DNA of 64,000 nucleotides from Thermothelomyces thermophilus ATCC 42464 (Eukaryota; Ascomycota; Sordariomycetes; Sordariales; Chaetomiaceae). How positions within the stretch are numbered: position 1 is the stretch's first letter; each line of letters begins with the position of its first letter. The stretch is taken from contig NC_016473.1 in the NCBI RefSeq assembly GCF_000226095.1, positions 3,658,001 to 3,722,000 of the forward strand. The letters run 5' to 3'. The notes under the pieces are model-generated. The model had not been told where the DNA came from and made no database searches. It saw only the letters and a list, made by a program, of their open reading frames with translations. The translations under genes were made by a program, and so were the position numbers. Positions 12,980 through 24,037 of this stretch are shown here, in pieces.

Positions 12980-13087
12980 GGCACCGTACATGTAATAATT
13001 AATTAATCACAATGTAATTAGATCGAATTGTAATCCAGCACTGATGCAAGACTTTTGCCAAATCCCATTCTATACCCGATATTTTTT

Positions 13088-14090
13088 TTATGTCTTTGCC
13101 AGCTCCCGAATCCGCGTCGAATACCATTGCTGCCATACTACTGTCAGTGCTGATGATTTCTAATTATGCGAGATCCGGGGCAACCTTACGGTGTCCATGC
13201 CGCCCCGACGGCGGGCATCCCGATAAAGTTGAAGAGCCACGGCGCCTTGTTCTCCTTCCGGTACAGCGTGGCGTCCTGGTCGTTCACTTCGGGGTTGAAG
13301 ACGATATTGTTGGGCAGGGACGGGTTGAGCGCTGCCGGTCTCGCGAGACCGATCAGGTCGCAGTCTCCCTCGGCCACCGCCTTCTCCATCCCCACTCTAC
13401 TGCTGAACCCGCCGGTGACCATGAGCGGGACACCCGGGAACTCTTTCCGGATGACCTTGGCAAACTCGAGGAAGAAGGCCTCGCGCGCCTTGGTGCGGTC
13501 CGACTCTTCCTCTTGGGCGTCAGGGCCGTCATTGCCCCATACCATCTATGAATTAAATGATAGGGTGGTTAAGCTGCACGATCGTCGGCGTCCTCCTCTC
13601 CGGCGGCGCTGCTCCCCCCTGGCTGGCGCGGGCGAGGGCCGAGTAAGGGGGCACGAGGGAGTCCAGGGAGAGGGAGGGCGGCATGGCAGGGTCCGACGGC
13701 ATGCCTAGGTACGCGTCGTCCACGTGCACGTTGCCTTGAGAGACGAAGGAACGTGGCGGTTAGTCGGATGCTGTCCACATCGGTAGGGGGTCAGGGAGAC
13801 AAGGGGTAGGGAGGGAAGGGTGGAAAGGGGAAAAAGGGGTGGGAGGGTTCGACGTAGGTGATGTGAGAAGGAAAGGACAAGATCCACGTAATCCCATAAT
13901 TACCGGTAATAATCAGGCCCCAGCCGCCGGCCGACCAGTGCTTGTAGACAGCTTGCATGCGCTCGTCCGGCAGCTGCTTGGCGCCGGCTGGCTGCTCAGC
14001 CATGGCCGTTTTAACGAGCCGGTTGGGAAGCGTGAGGCCGCATTTGAGGGTCAGGGGCTGAGCGGTCTGAAGGTCGGATTTGGCTCCCAT
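13088..14090 (-). pseudogene. decayed NADH:flavin oxidoreductase (Old Yellow Enzyme family)
   Basis: The N-terminal exon (14090-13904) reads LTLPNRLVKTAMAEQ, typical of the FMN-binding start. A 169-base intron (13735-13903) joins it to GNVHVDDAYLGMPSDP and on to IVQLNHP, as in intact enzymes. Soon after, the frame meets a stop (near 13555). The next recognisable part is the C-terminal third: EAFFLEFAKVIRK, PLMVTGGF, DLIGLARPAALNPSLP. The middle of the barrel, which carries the substrate-binding and catalytic residues, is absent (estimated 150-200 residues). Near the end, PAVGAAWTP looks like PAVGAGMDT with one base missing. A final splice would then give QWYSTRIRELAKT before a stop at 13088. 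The gene therefore appears internally deleted and frameshifted. A shortened transcript cannot be ruled out. Confidence 0.8.
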
Positions 14091-15641
14091 TTTGTCATTT
14101 GGTTGCCGGAGGAAAACCAAAGGGGAAAGATACCGAGGATCCGTAGTGATTCCGCATAATGATTATTGCAATTATGAACTGACAAGCAGCTGTAGAGGAG
14201 GCAGTTTGATTGAGCTTTTCAATTCAAAAGTGAACACCCGATTTGGAACTGCAGCATCTCCCGACACAGAACATGCCATGGAGGTCTGTTGGATCTTTTT
14301 TGTAATTAAGTCGATGGCGTACCGCTATATGGGCCTCTCCAACACGGGACGAGGGACGAATCCAACCGCCGACCCCTGACATGCCGAGGCCAAGCATCCG
14401 CCCAGAGGGTACTTGGAAGTCTCGCCGGTCAGATTGTTATCCCCGGGGCCGTTCCGAGTCTCCGGATCCGTTCCGCAAAACAGTCGCCACAAGACCGATG
14501 CACCCCTGTTCCTCTGAAGGATTGATTAGACCATGAATCGGAATCATGGCGTCGGCCCAGTCGCAGAACTCTCGATGGACGGTGGCGCGGCCATCACCTT
14601 CGCGCCGCGGCGAGATGTTATCCCGCGACACGCGATGATTGATTTGCGACTCGAAGTGAGTTTGGATGATAAACAAGCTAGCTCGATAAGATGGCAAGTA
14701 CCTTGGTTATTGTTGGTGACGTAGCGAATCCGAACAGGCGCATTTTAGAGATGTCTGGATCGGACTTGATGTATATCATCTGAAGAATTCATCTATTATC
14801 TAGCTACTAGGTGTGTAAGTTGGCAGCCTGCATAGTCTGTAGACGTAGTGACTTGACCGTGTGTACTCCTGTTTGACTAGGTTAGGTACCTTTATCGCTT
14901 TAAAGCCATCTACTCAGCTGAAGATAGGTTTGAGTTGGACGCTGTTCCACAGGCCATCATGTTGAAACCGCAGCTGCTTGAGAGCATTCGAAGGCAGATT
15001 ATTTGTCGCCTGTGTATGGTTTGTGGAAATTGGAGCCCAGAGGGAACGACGACCGTTTCCACCATTTGTGAATAGCTCATTTCATGTGGTGTCTAGAAGC
15101 GGCCGTACCGAATCTCAGCGTTCAAGGTGAATACTCCATCGGGTTATTGAAGACGCTACTGGAAGGGAGCAAGTAAACAACGCACACACGCGCACACGCA
15201 AACAAAGACAAAAAAGCATAGGTCCTTCGTGGTGTCATTTCTTACTGGGGCTTTAGCAAGAATTGAAAACCTTGACATGCACGCACCTCGAGCAACTGTT
15301 CATTTCGCCCCGACCCATCACACATCTCTCTGGTAGGCCAACTACCTACCAGCTTTGCTCCTGTCTGGGAGAGATGTAAATATGCATCGTACTGCCCTCG
15401 CAGTTCGCAGGCCTGCTGGCTGAATGAACACACACCATTATGCACACCGCTCACTACAGTATGCAAGGAATAATTACTCGGTGGAGTCTCGACGGATAGG
15501 TATCGGCAAATGGCTCCTGCTCCTGGTGTGCGCGTCTTCGAGTCTCGGGCCCTGTCCCGGGTGGAGTCCACACAAGAGAGAAAAGAGGAAAAAGGGGGGG
15601 CTTGTCTTCCGAGACGGCAAAAGTGAGGCTTTCATGAAGCC
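14091..15641. other. intergenic, no gene recognised
   Basis: About 1.5 kb upstream of the broken flavin oxidoreductase. Short frames only, none family-like. Confidence 0.55.
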
Positions 15642-15714
15642 TGACCCCGACCCGACTTGAACGGATAACCTTTCGATCTGGAGTCGAACGCGCTACCAAT
15701 TACGCCACGAGGTC
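15642..15714 (-). tRNA. tRNA-Trp (anticodon CCA), no intron
   Basis: Read on the minus strand, a 73-base cloverleaf is complete: acceptor GACCTCG pairs with CGGGGTC (one G-T), discriminator A, and a D arm around GCGTAATTGGTAGCGC. The anticodon stem TTCGA/TCGAA encloses loop CTCCAGA (anticodon CCA), and the T loop is TTCAAGT. There is no intron, and CCA is not encoded. Confidence 0.93.
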
Positions 15715-16794
15715 TTGTTCTTGTTGTTATCGTTTTTGTTGTTGTTGTGGAGTGTTGATGGCGAGCATTCGATAGACAGTTACGGCTTCTGCTGGAGGTG
15801 TGGAGTATTTTGCGTTCGTTGGAACAGGCTTAATTATTGGTTTTTAGCCTGGCAGCTGTTATATCCTTGGGGGCATCCCGAGGTCTCTTTAAGTTGAAAC
15901 GGCTTGTCGGTCCCGCACTGTAAGAATCCTCTTCTGTATTCCGTACTCCATGCGGCTCTAGGAGTTCTGTTACCTGGCCGTCCGTTCCCAGGTTGGACGT
16001 GGGCGTGGCTGCAGGAAGATATTGGGTCCGGCGCCGTGCCGACTGCATATTAGTACTGGAGCGCGCCTGGCTGCTTGGCGGCACCCCGTCTGTCTTTTCC
16101 AGAGCTCTCCATAGTTATCTTCAACCGGCAGAGCGGATTGAAGTTTGGTTCTCCGCAAGGAGTCTAGTGTAATCCGTACTCCTGTAGCCCTGGTACCCTA
16201 GTGTATTCCGTAGTTAATAGTTTGCTTTTCTCAGCCCAAGAGGGGGCCGCGGCGCGGCTCGGCCGGGAGTGGGACACCATGACGAAATTGCCCGGTCTGG
16301 CTTCTTGGCGTGGGCAGTGGGAAATGCAGGGGTTACGAATTGTCAAGGGGCAAGACGGAGGCGCCCAGACGGGACAAGGCAGTTTGCAGTGATGTGACTG
16401 CTTTGACCAAGCCGATTCAAAATGATGTTGGTAGTAGCCGAAAGCTGGCTTGGAAACTTCGTTTCAATGTGTCCTCGACGTCGAAGAAAGGCAACAAGCC
16501 GCGACGATCCCCCAGCTTTCCGCGTTGGTCGCGGGGTCGAGACCTTTGCCCAAGTTGTGGTGGGGCAAGCGCCGGGCCTGGACTGGAAGGTGGGATGTTA
16601 AAGTTAGGCACCTACTGTGTACTCTGAGTACACAGGCAAGACGGGGAACGATCGTAGTACGATCTCCCGGCCCACCGGGCTCGATCGACTATTATCTTCG
16701 TTTGATGTTCTGGGGATCTCGCCTCTCCAGCTGCTCTTGTCGAACCACTCACCATTACAGCACTCGCATCAATCCGTTCCATCTCGCCTGAGCC
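15715..16794. other. intergenic, promoter side of the M20 gene
   Basis: T-rich just after the tRNA on the plus strand, which is its 5' flank. Near-copies of the CCGTACTCC motif occur at 15941 and 16174. No gene seen. Confidence 0.5.
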
Positions 16795-18027
16795 ATGGCC
16801 AGCAGCAACATTACCAGCGTCATCAACGAAGAGATCAGACAGCGTAAAGGTGAGATCTCGACCATCAACAGGCAAATCCATGCCAACCCCGAGCTGGCGT
16901 ACGAGGAACACAAAGCCCACGATGTCTTCGTCAAGACCTTGGAGTCCCTGAACTTTCAGGTGACTCCCCATGCCTACGGCCTCGCAACCGCCTTCTCGGC
17001 GGAGTACGGCTCCGGCGGCCGCCTCGTCATCTATAACGCCGAGTACGACGCCCTCCCGGGCATCGGCCACGCGTGCGGGCACAATCTGATTGCCTCAGCC
17101 TCCTTTGCCGCCTTTCTCGGGGCCGCCGCGGCTCTCAAAGCCTCCGGGCGGCCGGGTCGCGTCCGGCTGCTCGGCACTCCCGCCGAGGAAGGCGGCGGCG
17201 GCAAGCTCAAGCTGATCGAGGCGGGCGCATACAAGGGCGCGTCCGCCTGTCTGATGGTGCATCCGGGGCCCGGGCACAACATGCCAGCCCCTCTCCGCGG
17301 CGTCGCCTTCGCGCCCATGCTGGCCAACGTCAAGATGCGTGTGCACTTCGCGGGCCGCGAGGCGCACGCCTCCATCGCGCCCTGGGACGGCGTCAACGCG
17401 CTCGACGCCGTGTGCCTGTCCTACAACGCCATCAGCATGCTGCGCCAGCAGATCCGGCCCTACGAGCGCATCCACGGCGTGTTCCGCTCCGCCGGCGACA
17501 GGCCCAACGTCACGCCGGCCGACTGCACCGTGGAGTACTACTGCAGGAGCGCGACCAAGTGCGGGGCCGAGGTGCTGTGGCAGCGGGTGCAGAAGTGCTT
17601 CGAGGGCGCCGCGATCGCGACGGGCTGCGAGATGCGGCTCGAACCGATAAACTCGTACGCTGACCTGCGTTTCAGCCGGGCCTTGTGCGAAGCCTATGTC
17701 GGAGCGATGCCTGAGGGGACGGTGTCGCTCGGTACGCCGGCGGATATCCTTGCGGGGAGCACGGATATGGGCAACGTGTGCTACGAGTGTCCCGGGTTCC
17801 ATGGCGTGTTCGGCATTGGAACCAAAGAGGGCCAGGCAAACCATACAAAGGGGTTCACTGCGGCCTCTGGGACGGAGGACGCGTTTGAGCGAGCTCTGGA
17901 GTGCGGAAGGGGCATGGCTGAGGTAGGATGGAAGGTTCTGAGCGATGACGCATTTGCGGAAAGGGTGGAAAAAGAATGGAAGGAGGATATGAAGCAGGCT
18001 GCGGAGGGTAAGGCAGCTTCCATATGA
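16795..18027 (+). CDS. M20-family amidohydrolase/peptidase (PM20D2-like)
   Basis: Intronless frame of 410 aa. N-terminal block IHANPELAYEEHKAHD is characteristic of M20 aminoacylases. Metal-binding motifs follow: YNAEYDALPGIGHACGHN (Asp, His) and LGTPAEEGGGGK (the paired Glu with catalytic base). The dimerisation domain contains AGREAHASIAPWDGVNALDA. A C-terminal His lies in NHTKGFTAASGTEDAFERAL. The family hydrolyses amide bonds of N-acyl amino acids or dipeptides. The closest general type is peptidase M20 domain-containing protein 2, whose fungal members have no settled substrate. No signal peptide, so cytosolic. Start at 16795 fits the family length. Confidence 0.93.
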   Translation: MASSNITSVINEEIRQRKGEISTINRQIHANPELAYEEHKAHDVFVKTLESLNFQVTPHAYGLATAFSAEYGSGGRLVIYNAEYDALPGIGHACGHNLIASASFAAFLGAAAALKASGRPGRVRLLGTPAEEGGGGKLKLIEAGAYKGASACLMVHPGPGHNMPAPLRGVAFAPMLANVKMRVHFAGREAHASIAPWDGVNALDAVCLSYNAISMLRQQIRPYERIHGVFRSAGDRPNVTPADCTVEYYCRSATKCGAEVLWQRVQKCFEGAAIATGCEMRLEPINSYADLRFSRALCEAYVGAMPEGTVSLGTPADILAGSTDMGNVCYECPGFHGVFGIGTKEGQANHTKGFTAASGTEDAFERALECGRGMAEVGWKVLSDDAFAERVEKEWKEDMKQAAEGKAASI

Positions 18028-18174
18028 AGAGATGGCGATCTAAGTTCAATGAAAAGAAGAAAACACTAGATAAAAGAGTAGGAATTCCCGGAGATATCGC
18101 CCTGCTATGACTGGAACCACGGTGATTTCGGAAAACAGAAAACAAAAAAGCGAAAATTGTGTTCGCATGTCCCG

Positions 18175-18220
<46 letters not shown>

Positions 18221-18717
18221 CTTTCGAGCCTCCGATCTCATCTGTTGCTTCGCGGCCAAAGACGGTCCAAGAAGGCGCGAGATTGGGCCCCACCTGGACA
18301 TGAATCTGGCCAATGGCTGCTGAGTTTTGGCATGATGCATGATGTCGCTGGGCGCTGGGCAGGCACGCAGCCGCCAAGTACGTACTGTACCACGATAGGC
18401 AGGGCCGCAGGTCCGTTCAGCGCTTTGGAAGGATTCCCTTCCGAGAAGGCCGAAATCACGACTCCCCCCACCACCAGCAACCGTTCGCTCACCAATTTTG
18501 GACTCGAACCAACACCGAAACCAGCCATTCTCGTGGCGGGACACATCTCGCACTGCGCTCCGAGTCACGCGAATTGATATAATCCGGGCAAACCGATCGT
18601 GCGCACCCTGTACTTGTGCCGCCCTTAGCGTTTCGGACCCCGGATTCTGAAACGCTAACGGAACGCGCTGCCTGTACGGCATCCTCCGGACAGAGCGTAC
18701 TCTGGAATCTCGTCGTC
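18028..18717. other. spacer between M20 and Ytp1-like genes
   Basis: 3' region of the M20 gene with a long poly-T tract (annotated separately), then the upstream region of the Ytp1-like gene. The frame of that gene stays open upstream to about 18616, but the ATG at 18718 is preferred. Confidence 0.5.
18177..18220. repeat. 44-base poly-T tract
   Basis: An uninterrupted run of T about 150 bases past the M20 stop. It is not flanked by an evident element. The length may be inflated by sequencing or assembly. Confidence 0.9.
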
Positions 18718-20370
18718 ATGGGCTTCTACGTGGGTCGGGGCGACAGTGCCCCCGTGGTACAATCACTCCGTCTTCGATTCTCTCAATCGGCCGCGACGAT
18801 AGCCTTGACTGCTGCATTCTTACCCATGGCGCTGGGACACGGAGGACATCACACGGACAAGATTCCGGAGGGACAGGCGGTCTCTCTGGACCCGATTGTG
18901 CGTTGGCAAGACGATGGAACGCTGGTCGGCAGTTGGCTGACAGGCCCAGGATACAACACTATGGGTACACATTTTCGTCCAGATGCTCGCCTTTGGCGTT
19001 CTCTTCCCCATAGGGATGGTTTTTGGGGTGAGTCGAGCAGGCAGCTCAGCACCGGACGTCCACGACTGACGGAAGCACTTGTCCAGATCATTAAGAGCCG
19101 GTGGCATGTACCGCTACAAGTCCTCAGTACCGCGCTCGCCCTACTCGGTTATGCCCTTGGCCACCTCCACGGCGGTCGGCAGTTCCACCCGAACAACGTG
19201 CACGCGGAGGCTGCCAATCCCCTCTTCTTCCTCATGGTTGCGCAGGTTGCGTTTGGCATTTATCTTAAGCTGCACCTCGAGAGGGGAATCCACGGCCGGA
19301 TTCGCCCGTTTTTCCGAATCCTGCACAGCATCAACGGCAAGGCTTTCCCGGTGTATGCGTGGGTGCAGATGGTTTTCGGTGGCATCACAGCTTTGGGTTT
19401 CTGCCAGGGCGACCATCTCGGCCAGTGCCTGGCACACTTCATCATGGGGGGTGCTTTCATCGCCTACGGTGTCCTCCTGACGATCCTCTTGCTTGTTGGT
19501 CAGCTCTGGCTTCGCCGGACCGGCCGTAGCCAGGAATTCTTCGACAGTGCCGTCATCGCCGCCTGGGGCTGCGTCAACACCTTCACCGAGCACCGCTGGG
19601 GAACTGCGTGGGTCAAGAACGACTGGCAGCACACGACCATGGGCATTATCTGGTGGAGCGCCGGGCTGGTGGGCATCTGGCTCAGCAGGGATAGGCATGG
19701 CCAGCCAAAACGCAACTTTATCCCCGGGTTTGTCATTTTCATCACCGGTTGGGCCATGTCGGCGCACCCGCAAGAGCTGATGATTAGCGCCATGACCCAC
19801 CAGATGTTTGGCTACACCCTCATGGCGGCCGGACTGACGCGTATCGTTGAGATCTCGTTTGTCCTTCGGGATAAGCAGGGTATCTCTGAGGATGGCACCG
19901 AGGTTAACAGCTTCCAGTTCATCCCCGTCTTTGTAGGTCTCTCTTCTCCCCGTACTCCATGCTCCGCAGACGCTAATCACCATGGCAAGCTTCTCTACGC
20001 CGCCGGCTTCCTCTTCATGGGAGCCACCGAAGAGCAAATGGCCCTCATCGCCGGCTCTGGAATTGATCACGTTGCCTACGTTCTGATCCTCTACAGCCTG
20101 GCCTCGCTGCTCTTCCTGTTCACTATGGCGTTAATCAACATTTACGACCGCGCCAACCCGATTCCGAAGAAGCCGCTTACCAATGGGCAGGCGGTGCGCG
20201 GGGACGATGCACGGCTGCGAGACGCGAATGAGTTTGAGTTGGACGGCTTGGTCAGCGACGAGGAGGACGAGGAGCGCGCGGCGAGGAGGAAGCTGTTGAC
20301 GGATGATGGTCTTGGGGATGGACCCGATACCCCGAGCACGGTGGGGAGGAACAGTGAGAGAGTTGCGTAA
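18718..20370 (+). CDS. YTP1: Ytp1-like multi-pass membrane protein
   Basis: Four exons: 18718-18897, 18950-19027, 19087-19932, 19990-20370 (introns 52, 59 and 57 bases), 494 aa. The third intron is a multiple of three and could be retained without a frameshift. The splicing recovers the conserved stretch DPIDTTLWVHIFVQMLAFGV and joins it to IIKSRWHVPLQVL. An N-terminal signal segment ends near MALGHGGHH. The rest has many hydrophobic helices with conserved motifs such as FTEHRWGTAW, DWQHTTMGIIWWSAG and TEEQM. The C-terminus is acidic and cytosolic (SDEEDEERAARRK). YTP1 of yeast resembles mitochondrial electron transport proteins by composition only; its function is unknown. The ATG at 18718 is preferred because it leads straight into the signal segment. 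Confidence 0.9.
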   Translation: MGFYVGRGDSAPVVQSLRLRFSQSAATIALTAAFLPMALGHGGHHTDKIPEGQAVSLDPIVRWQDDGTLVGSWLTGPGYNTMGTHFRPDARLWRSLPHRDGFWGESSRQLSTGRPRLTEALVQIIKSRWHVPLQVLSTALALLGYALGHLHGGRQFHPNNVHAEAANPLFFLMVAQVAFGIYLKLHLERGIHGRIRPFFRILHSINGKAFPVYAWVQMVFGGITALGFCQGDHLGQCLAHFIMGGAFIAYGVLLTILLLVGQLWLRRTGRSQEFFDSAVIAAWGCVNTFTEHRWGTAWVKNDWQHTTMGIIWWSAGLVGIWLSRDRHGQPKRNFIPGFVIFITGWAMSAHPQELMISAMTHQMFGYTLMAAGLTRIVEISFVLRDKQGISEDGTEVNSFQFIPVFVGLSSPRTPCSADANHHGKLLYAAGFLFMGATEEQMALIAGSGIDHVAYVLILYSLASLLFLFTMALINIYDRANPIPKKPLTNGQAVRGDDARLRDANEFELDGLVSDEEDEERAARRKLLTDDGLGDGPDTPSTVGRNSERVA

Positions 20371-21004
20371 CCTTCCTCACAAAGGTAAGAGGTGTATATC
20401 CCCAATCTGCAATGGCAGGTACTGGAGTTTTGGGTTGTTTTTGAACGGTGGAGGCAGGCCTGTCATAATAAGCATCTGGTTGCTTAAAGAGCTAATCACA
20501 AACGTTGATTCCGCATCTCGCTGCCAATCGTCTCTGTGTGAACGCGGAAGGCGAGGCGACAAGCAGTATTCCATCCAGCATTACGCAGGTGGAGAGAGAT
20601 CAGCCAATTGTCACCATCATTTAGGCAACTGAGATCATGGTTGCATCTCTGTTCTTGCACACACCACCTCTGACTGCGATGACCTTTTCCCGATTCCGTC
20701 AAGCGCATCGCAGCACTTTCTTGGCCCTCCGGAATCTCACACCCCCTCAGGTCGTGCTCCATCCAAGCTCTTTCCCCATTACCGCGAGCGCATTTCAACA
20801 CCGATAGCTCCGGGGCAAAATACGAAGCTGCACGTATCGCCGAATACGATCCAGCGTAACCACCGAGCATTTAAACCAGCTCGACAGAACGACCTAGCAT
20901 CCCCCCATGGTCCACTTTGTGAGCTGCATTTCTCAATCAAATCAGGTTGGTTGGGAAAACACAGACGTGCTCATCAACAATCCCCAATATTGTCGCCTTC
21001 CAGA
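20371..21004. other. intergenic, promoter of the GFA gene
   Basis: 634 bases, no gene seen. Confidence 0.5.
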
Positions 21005-22375
21005 ATGGCAGCCACCATCACTCTCAGAGCCCAATGTCTCTGTCGTGCCCAGACCTTTACCGCCACCGTGCCCGTCAGCTCCCTCCCGCTGAAGGGCTCA
21101 TCCTGCCACTGCACCTCGTGCCGCCACGTCACGGGCGCCCTGCGCTCGTCCGACGCCGAATGGCCCGGTCCGACGGGGGACATCGTCGCGGCCGCCGCGG
21201 CTGCTGCTGCTGCCGCTTCTGCTGATGCTTCTGGCGCGGGAGACGACGGGGAGGGGCCGGCGGCCGTCCTCAGGCGGTACGCGCACTCGCCGCGGTTCAA
21301 CGTCCTGTTCTGCGGGCGCTGCGGGAGCGGAATGTTCTTCGAGGAGTGGCAGAGCCCTCCCCCCGAGGAGGCGCGGTCGGCCCCCGAGAGGGCGACCTAT
21401 CTCGTCTTGACGGGCGTGCTGTCCGCGGAGGAGGCCGGGCCGGACGACGACGGCGGCGGGACCGCGGGTTCGGTGGTGCCGCCGCTGGTGAGGTTCGAGG
21501 ATCACATTTTCGTGGGGGATACGGTGGACGGCGGGGCGGCGTGCTGGCTGAGGGGGATGAACGGAGAGGGGGAGCCGGTGACGAGGATCTGGCTCGGGGG
21601 GCGCAACAAGAGCGAAGAAGTCCCGCCCGGGAGGTCGTGGCCTGCCGTCGAGAACCTGCCGCGGTACGAGGTGGATCTGAAGGCGGCCGCCGAGGGGGAT
21701 AAGGGGGACGTGGTGCCCATCCGGTGCCACTGCCGCGGGGTCGACCTGGTGCTCCGGGCGGGCGAGGCGCAGGGGGAGTTTGCGGAGAAGCAGGCGCGGG
21801 GCGAGGAGCTGCCGTTCTTCGTCGACCCGGTCACACACAAGTTTCTCGGCTCGCTGGACGGCTGCGACTCGTGCCGGATCGCGTCCGGGTCCGAGGTGTA
21901 CAACTGGACCTTCGCCTTGCTCAAGCACATCTCCTTCGCGGGGGCTTCCTCCTCCTCCCATGCCGGGTTCCCCGAGGACACGGCGCAATTGTGGGCGGCT
22001 GTCAGCAAGAGAGACGGCGGCGGCTCCCGCGACCCGAGGTTCGGCACGATCGCCGCGTACGCCAGCTCGCCCGACGTTCAGAGGTACTTTTGCGGCCGCT
22101 GCTCGGCCACCTCGTTCTACGCGACCGACGCCCGGCCCGAGATGGTCGACGTGGCGGTCGGTCTGCTGGACTCTCCCGACGGCGCGAGGGCGGAGAGTGC
22201 CATCTCGTGGAGCTTCGTGAAGAAGATGGCTTGGAGGCAGGACATGATGGGCACCTGGAGGGAAGGGATGCTGCGTGCGGTAGAGAAGGAGATGGAGGAG
22301 TGGAGGATCGAGAGGAAGTATCCCAAGAGCTGGCGTCGGGTGGCCCAAGAACAGCAAGAGGGAATGAGTAATTAG
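21005..22375 (+). CDS. double GFA/CENP-V domain zinc protein
   Basis: Intronless, 456 aa. Two copies of the glutathione-dependent formaldehyde-activating (GFA, CENP-V) fold lie head to tail. In the first copy, zinc ligands appear in LRAQCLC, SSCHCTSCRHVTG and LFCGRCGSGMFFEEW. In the second they appear in IRCHCRGVDL, LDGCDSCRIASG and YFCGRCSATSFY. The proteins of this family bind zinc through these Cys residues. Formaldehyde-related activity was proposed for bacterial Gfa but is not general, so no reaction is assigned. A low-complexity Ala run interrupts the first domain (about residues 60-75). The ATG at 21005 is immediately ahead of the first domain; a start 18 codons earlier lacks similarity. 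Confidence 0.9.
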   Translation: MAATITLRAQCLCRAQTFTATVPVSSLPLKGSSCHCTSCRHVTGALRSSDAEWPGPTGDIVAAAAAAAAAASADASGAGDDGEGPAAVLRRYAHSPRFNVLFCGRCGSGMFFEEWQSPPPEEARSAPERATYLVLTGVLSAEEAGPDDDGGGTAGSVVPPLVRFEDHIFVGDTVDGGAACWLRGMNGEGEPVTRIWLGGRNKSEEVPPGRSWPAVENLPRYEVDLKAAAEGDKGDVVPIRCHCRGVDLVLRAGEAQGEFAEKQARGEELPFFVDPVTHKFLGSLDGCDSCRIASGSEVYNWTFALLKHISFAGASSSSHAGFPEDTAQLWAAVSKRDGGGSRDPRFGTIAAYASSPDVQRYFCGRCSATSFYATDARPEMVDVAVGLLDSPDGARAESAISWSFVKKMAWRQDMMGTWREGMLRAVEKEMEEWRIERKYPKSWRRVAQEQQEGMSN

Positions 22376-22766
22376 GACAAGGGCGTTTAAGTTTATCGAC
22401 TCAAGTCATGCCCTGGTGGAGTTAATGGTTGAGCCTGGTAACTTTACACGGCAGGTAATTATAGATTAAAAAACTCTGAGAATCCAGGCGATGTGTCACC
22501 AATTTAATCCGCGACAGCGGTTCAAGCAATGGCGAAATCTCAGTTGTTGCCATCGGTGAGACCCGCCATCATGTCGCGGCTGACACAAGAGACATTGCCT
22601 TAGCTACTGCGGTAATAATATTTCAAAATAAGGCGATAATAATACATTAGGGGGCCGAGCGGCAGAAAGCAACCACAAGCGTGGAGGGGCGTATGAGATT
22701 CTGACTCCAAAGGCGACCCTCAATAATTAAAACTCAGAATAATTATCTCTCGCCCGCCCTGCGTGC
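22376..22766. other. convergent 3' spacer
   Basis: AT-rich 391 bases between the 3' ends of the GFA and FTA2-like genes. No gene seen. Confidence 0.6.
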
Positions 22767-24037
22767 CTAGGTACCTATCCGCTTGGGGCCTTGGCCAATC
22801 TCAACAAGCCACTTGAGGTACTGCTCTTTGGAGCGAAGATACTGCTTCCAGGCATTCCTTACGACCTTGGGCATCATTTCTGGCGGAACGCTCAGCCCGT
22901 GAACTTGGAGGATGTCAGCTACGAGCTGCTCTTCATCTGGTGGAGACTGACTGCCCCTCCATCTCGCGTAGTACTTCGAACAGTAAGCAGTCTCCACTGC
23001 CATTGATCTGTCCAGATTGGCCGTGTCCCGGAAAAACCCGGTTTTATGCTGTGCGTCATCCTCTTCATCGCTTAAGGTTGGGTGAGGAGGGTTCAATCCG
23101 AGAATATACGAAGCTTTGGCCGGCGCCCAGAAGTAGTGAATCATTTCGCACTTGGGATCGACCGGGGTGCTGTAGTCGCCAAAGTCCAGTTTGATGCCTG
23201 GTCCCTGCCAGTTGACAACGTTGACGGGTTGGAAGGAATGGAAGCCGGCATAGTAGAAGAAGTCGATCTGACGCTGCACTGCATCGACCTCCAGGGTCGC
23301 TGGTGGTATATATTCGTACACAATGCCGTAGTAGTGCCTCTCGGGCTCAAAGAATGCGGGAATCAACTCTCCCTTTCTCTCGAGCCGCTTGTCCCACGAG
23401 ATCAGGCGGTTCAGGTGCATCAGGGCCTCCCCGCCAAGACGAATCCATCCATAGCAGCGCCGGACACGGGTGGAGGCGAACATGTCTGAGAGAGAAACCT
23501 TTTGGTCTTCCGGGAGATCGCCGAAGACGCGCGACTGCCGGCCCTCGTCTGAGCAGGCGTAGAGGGAGGAGAGGGCATCGAGTCGAGTGATCCTTTGCTT
23601 GGGCACGAAAACGGGTGAATGGGATGCCTGCCTTAGCCCGCTGCAGACCTGCTCCAGGCTGGCCACCATCCGCGCCTCGCCCTCCAGGGACCACATCCCA
23701 AGGCCGTAGCGGTCGGAGGCGGAGAGTGGGAGAGGCGCGGTATAGAAGAACTAGACAGATCACCAATCCGTTAGAGAATCGTAACAGATGAGAGACCTTT
23801 CGAGACATTGATGGGATGACGAACCGTTTTCAACGCGAAATGTTGGTTGTCATCACCGAATCTAACGCGACATACAATTCCTTCGGCACCGTGGCCGAGG
23901 AATTTCACCCAGCGAACTCGCTGCCCGTCGCGGGGGAAACGGCGAAGTTTTGGCGACAGAAAGTCGGCCCAACGACAGGGCGGCTCGCCCTGCATGGGCT
24001 CGCTCGAAAGGAAAGGAGGCAGCTCCATGGACTCCAT
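22767..24037 (-). CDS. FTA2-like/protein-kinase-like fungal protein
   Basis: Exons 24037-23825 and 23750-22767 joined over a 74-base intron (donor GTTCGT, acceptor TAG) give 398 aa. N-terminus MELPPFL, then WADFLSPKL, then the glycine-loop-like FLGHGAEGIVCRVRFGDDN and QHFALKT with a lysine in the place of the kinase ATP-binding Lys. The second exon begins FFYTAPLPLS and includes WDKRLERKGELIPAFF and YYGIVYEYIP, the usual hinge area. Families of this shape are annotated in ascomycetes as kinetochore Sim4 complex subunit FTA2 or as kinase-like proteins. They are numerous and mostly lack a full catalytic HRD/DFG set; I see an NVVNWQGPGIKLDFGDYS block in place of it. Kinetochore function should not be assumed. 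Confidence 0.82.

Noticed and set aside
21098-22357. Long antisense frame across the GFA gene
   Set aside because: Same GC artefact; no motif, and the sense strand is clearly coding.
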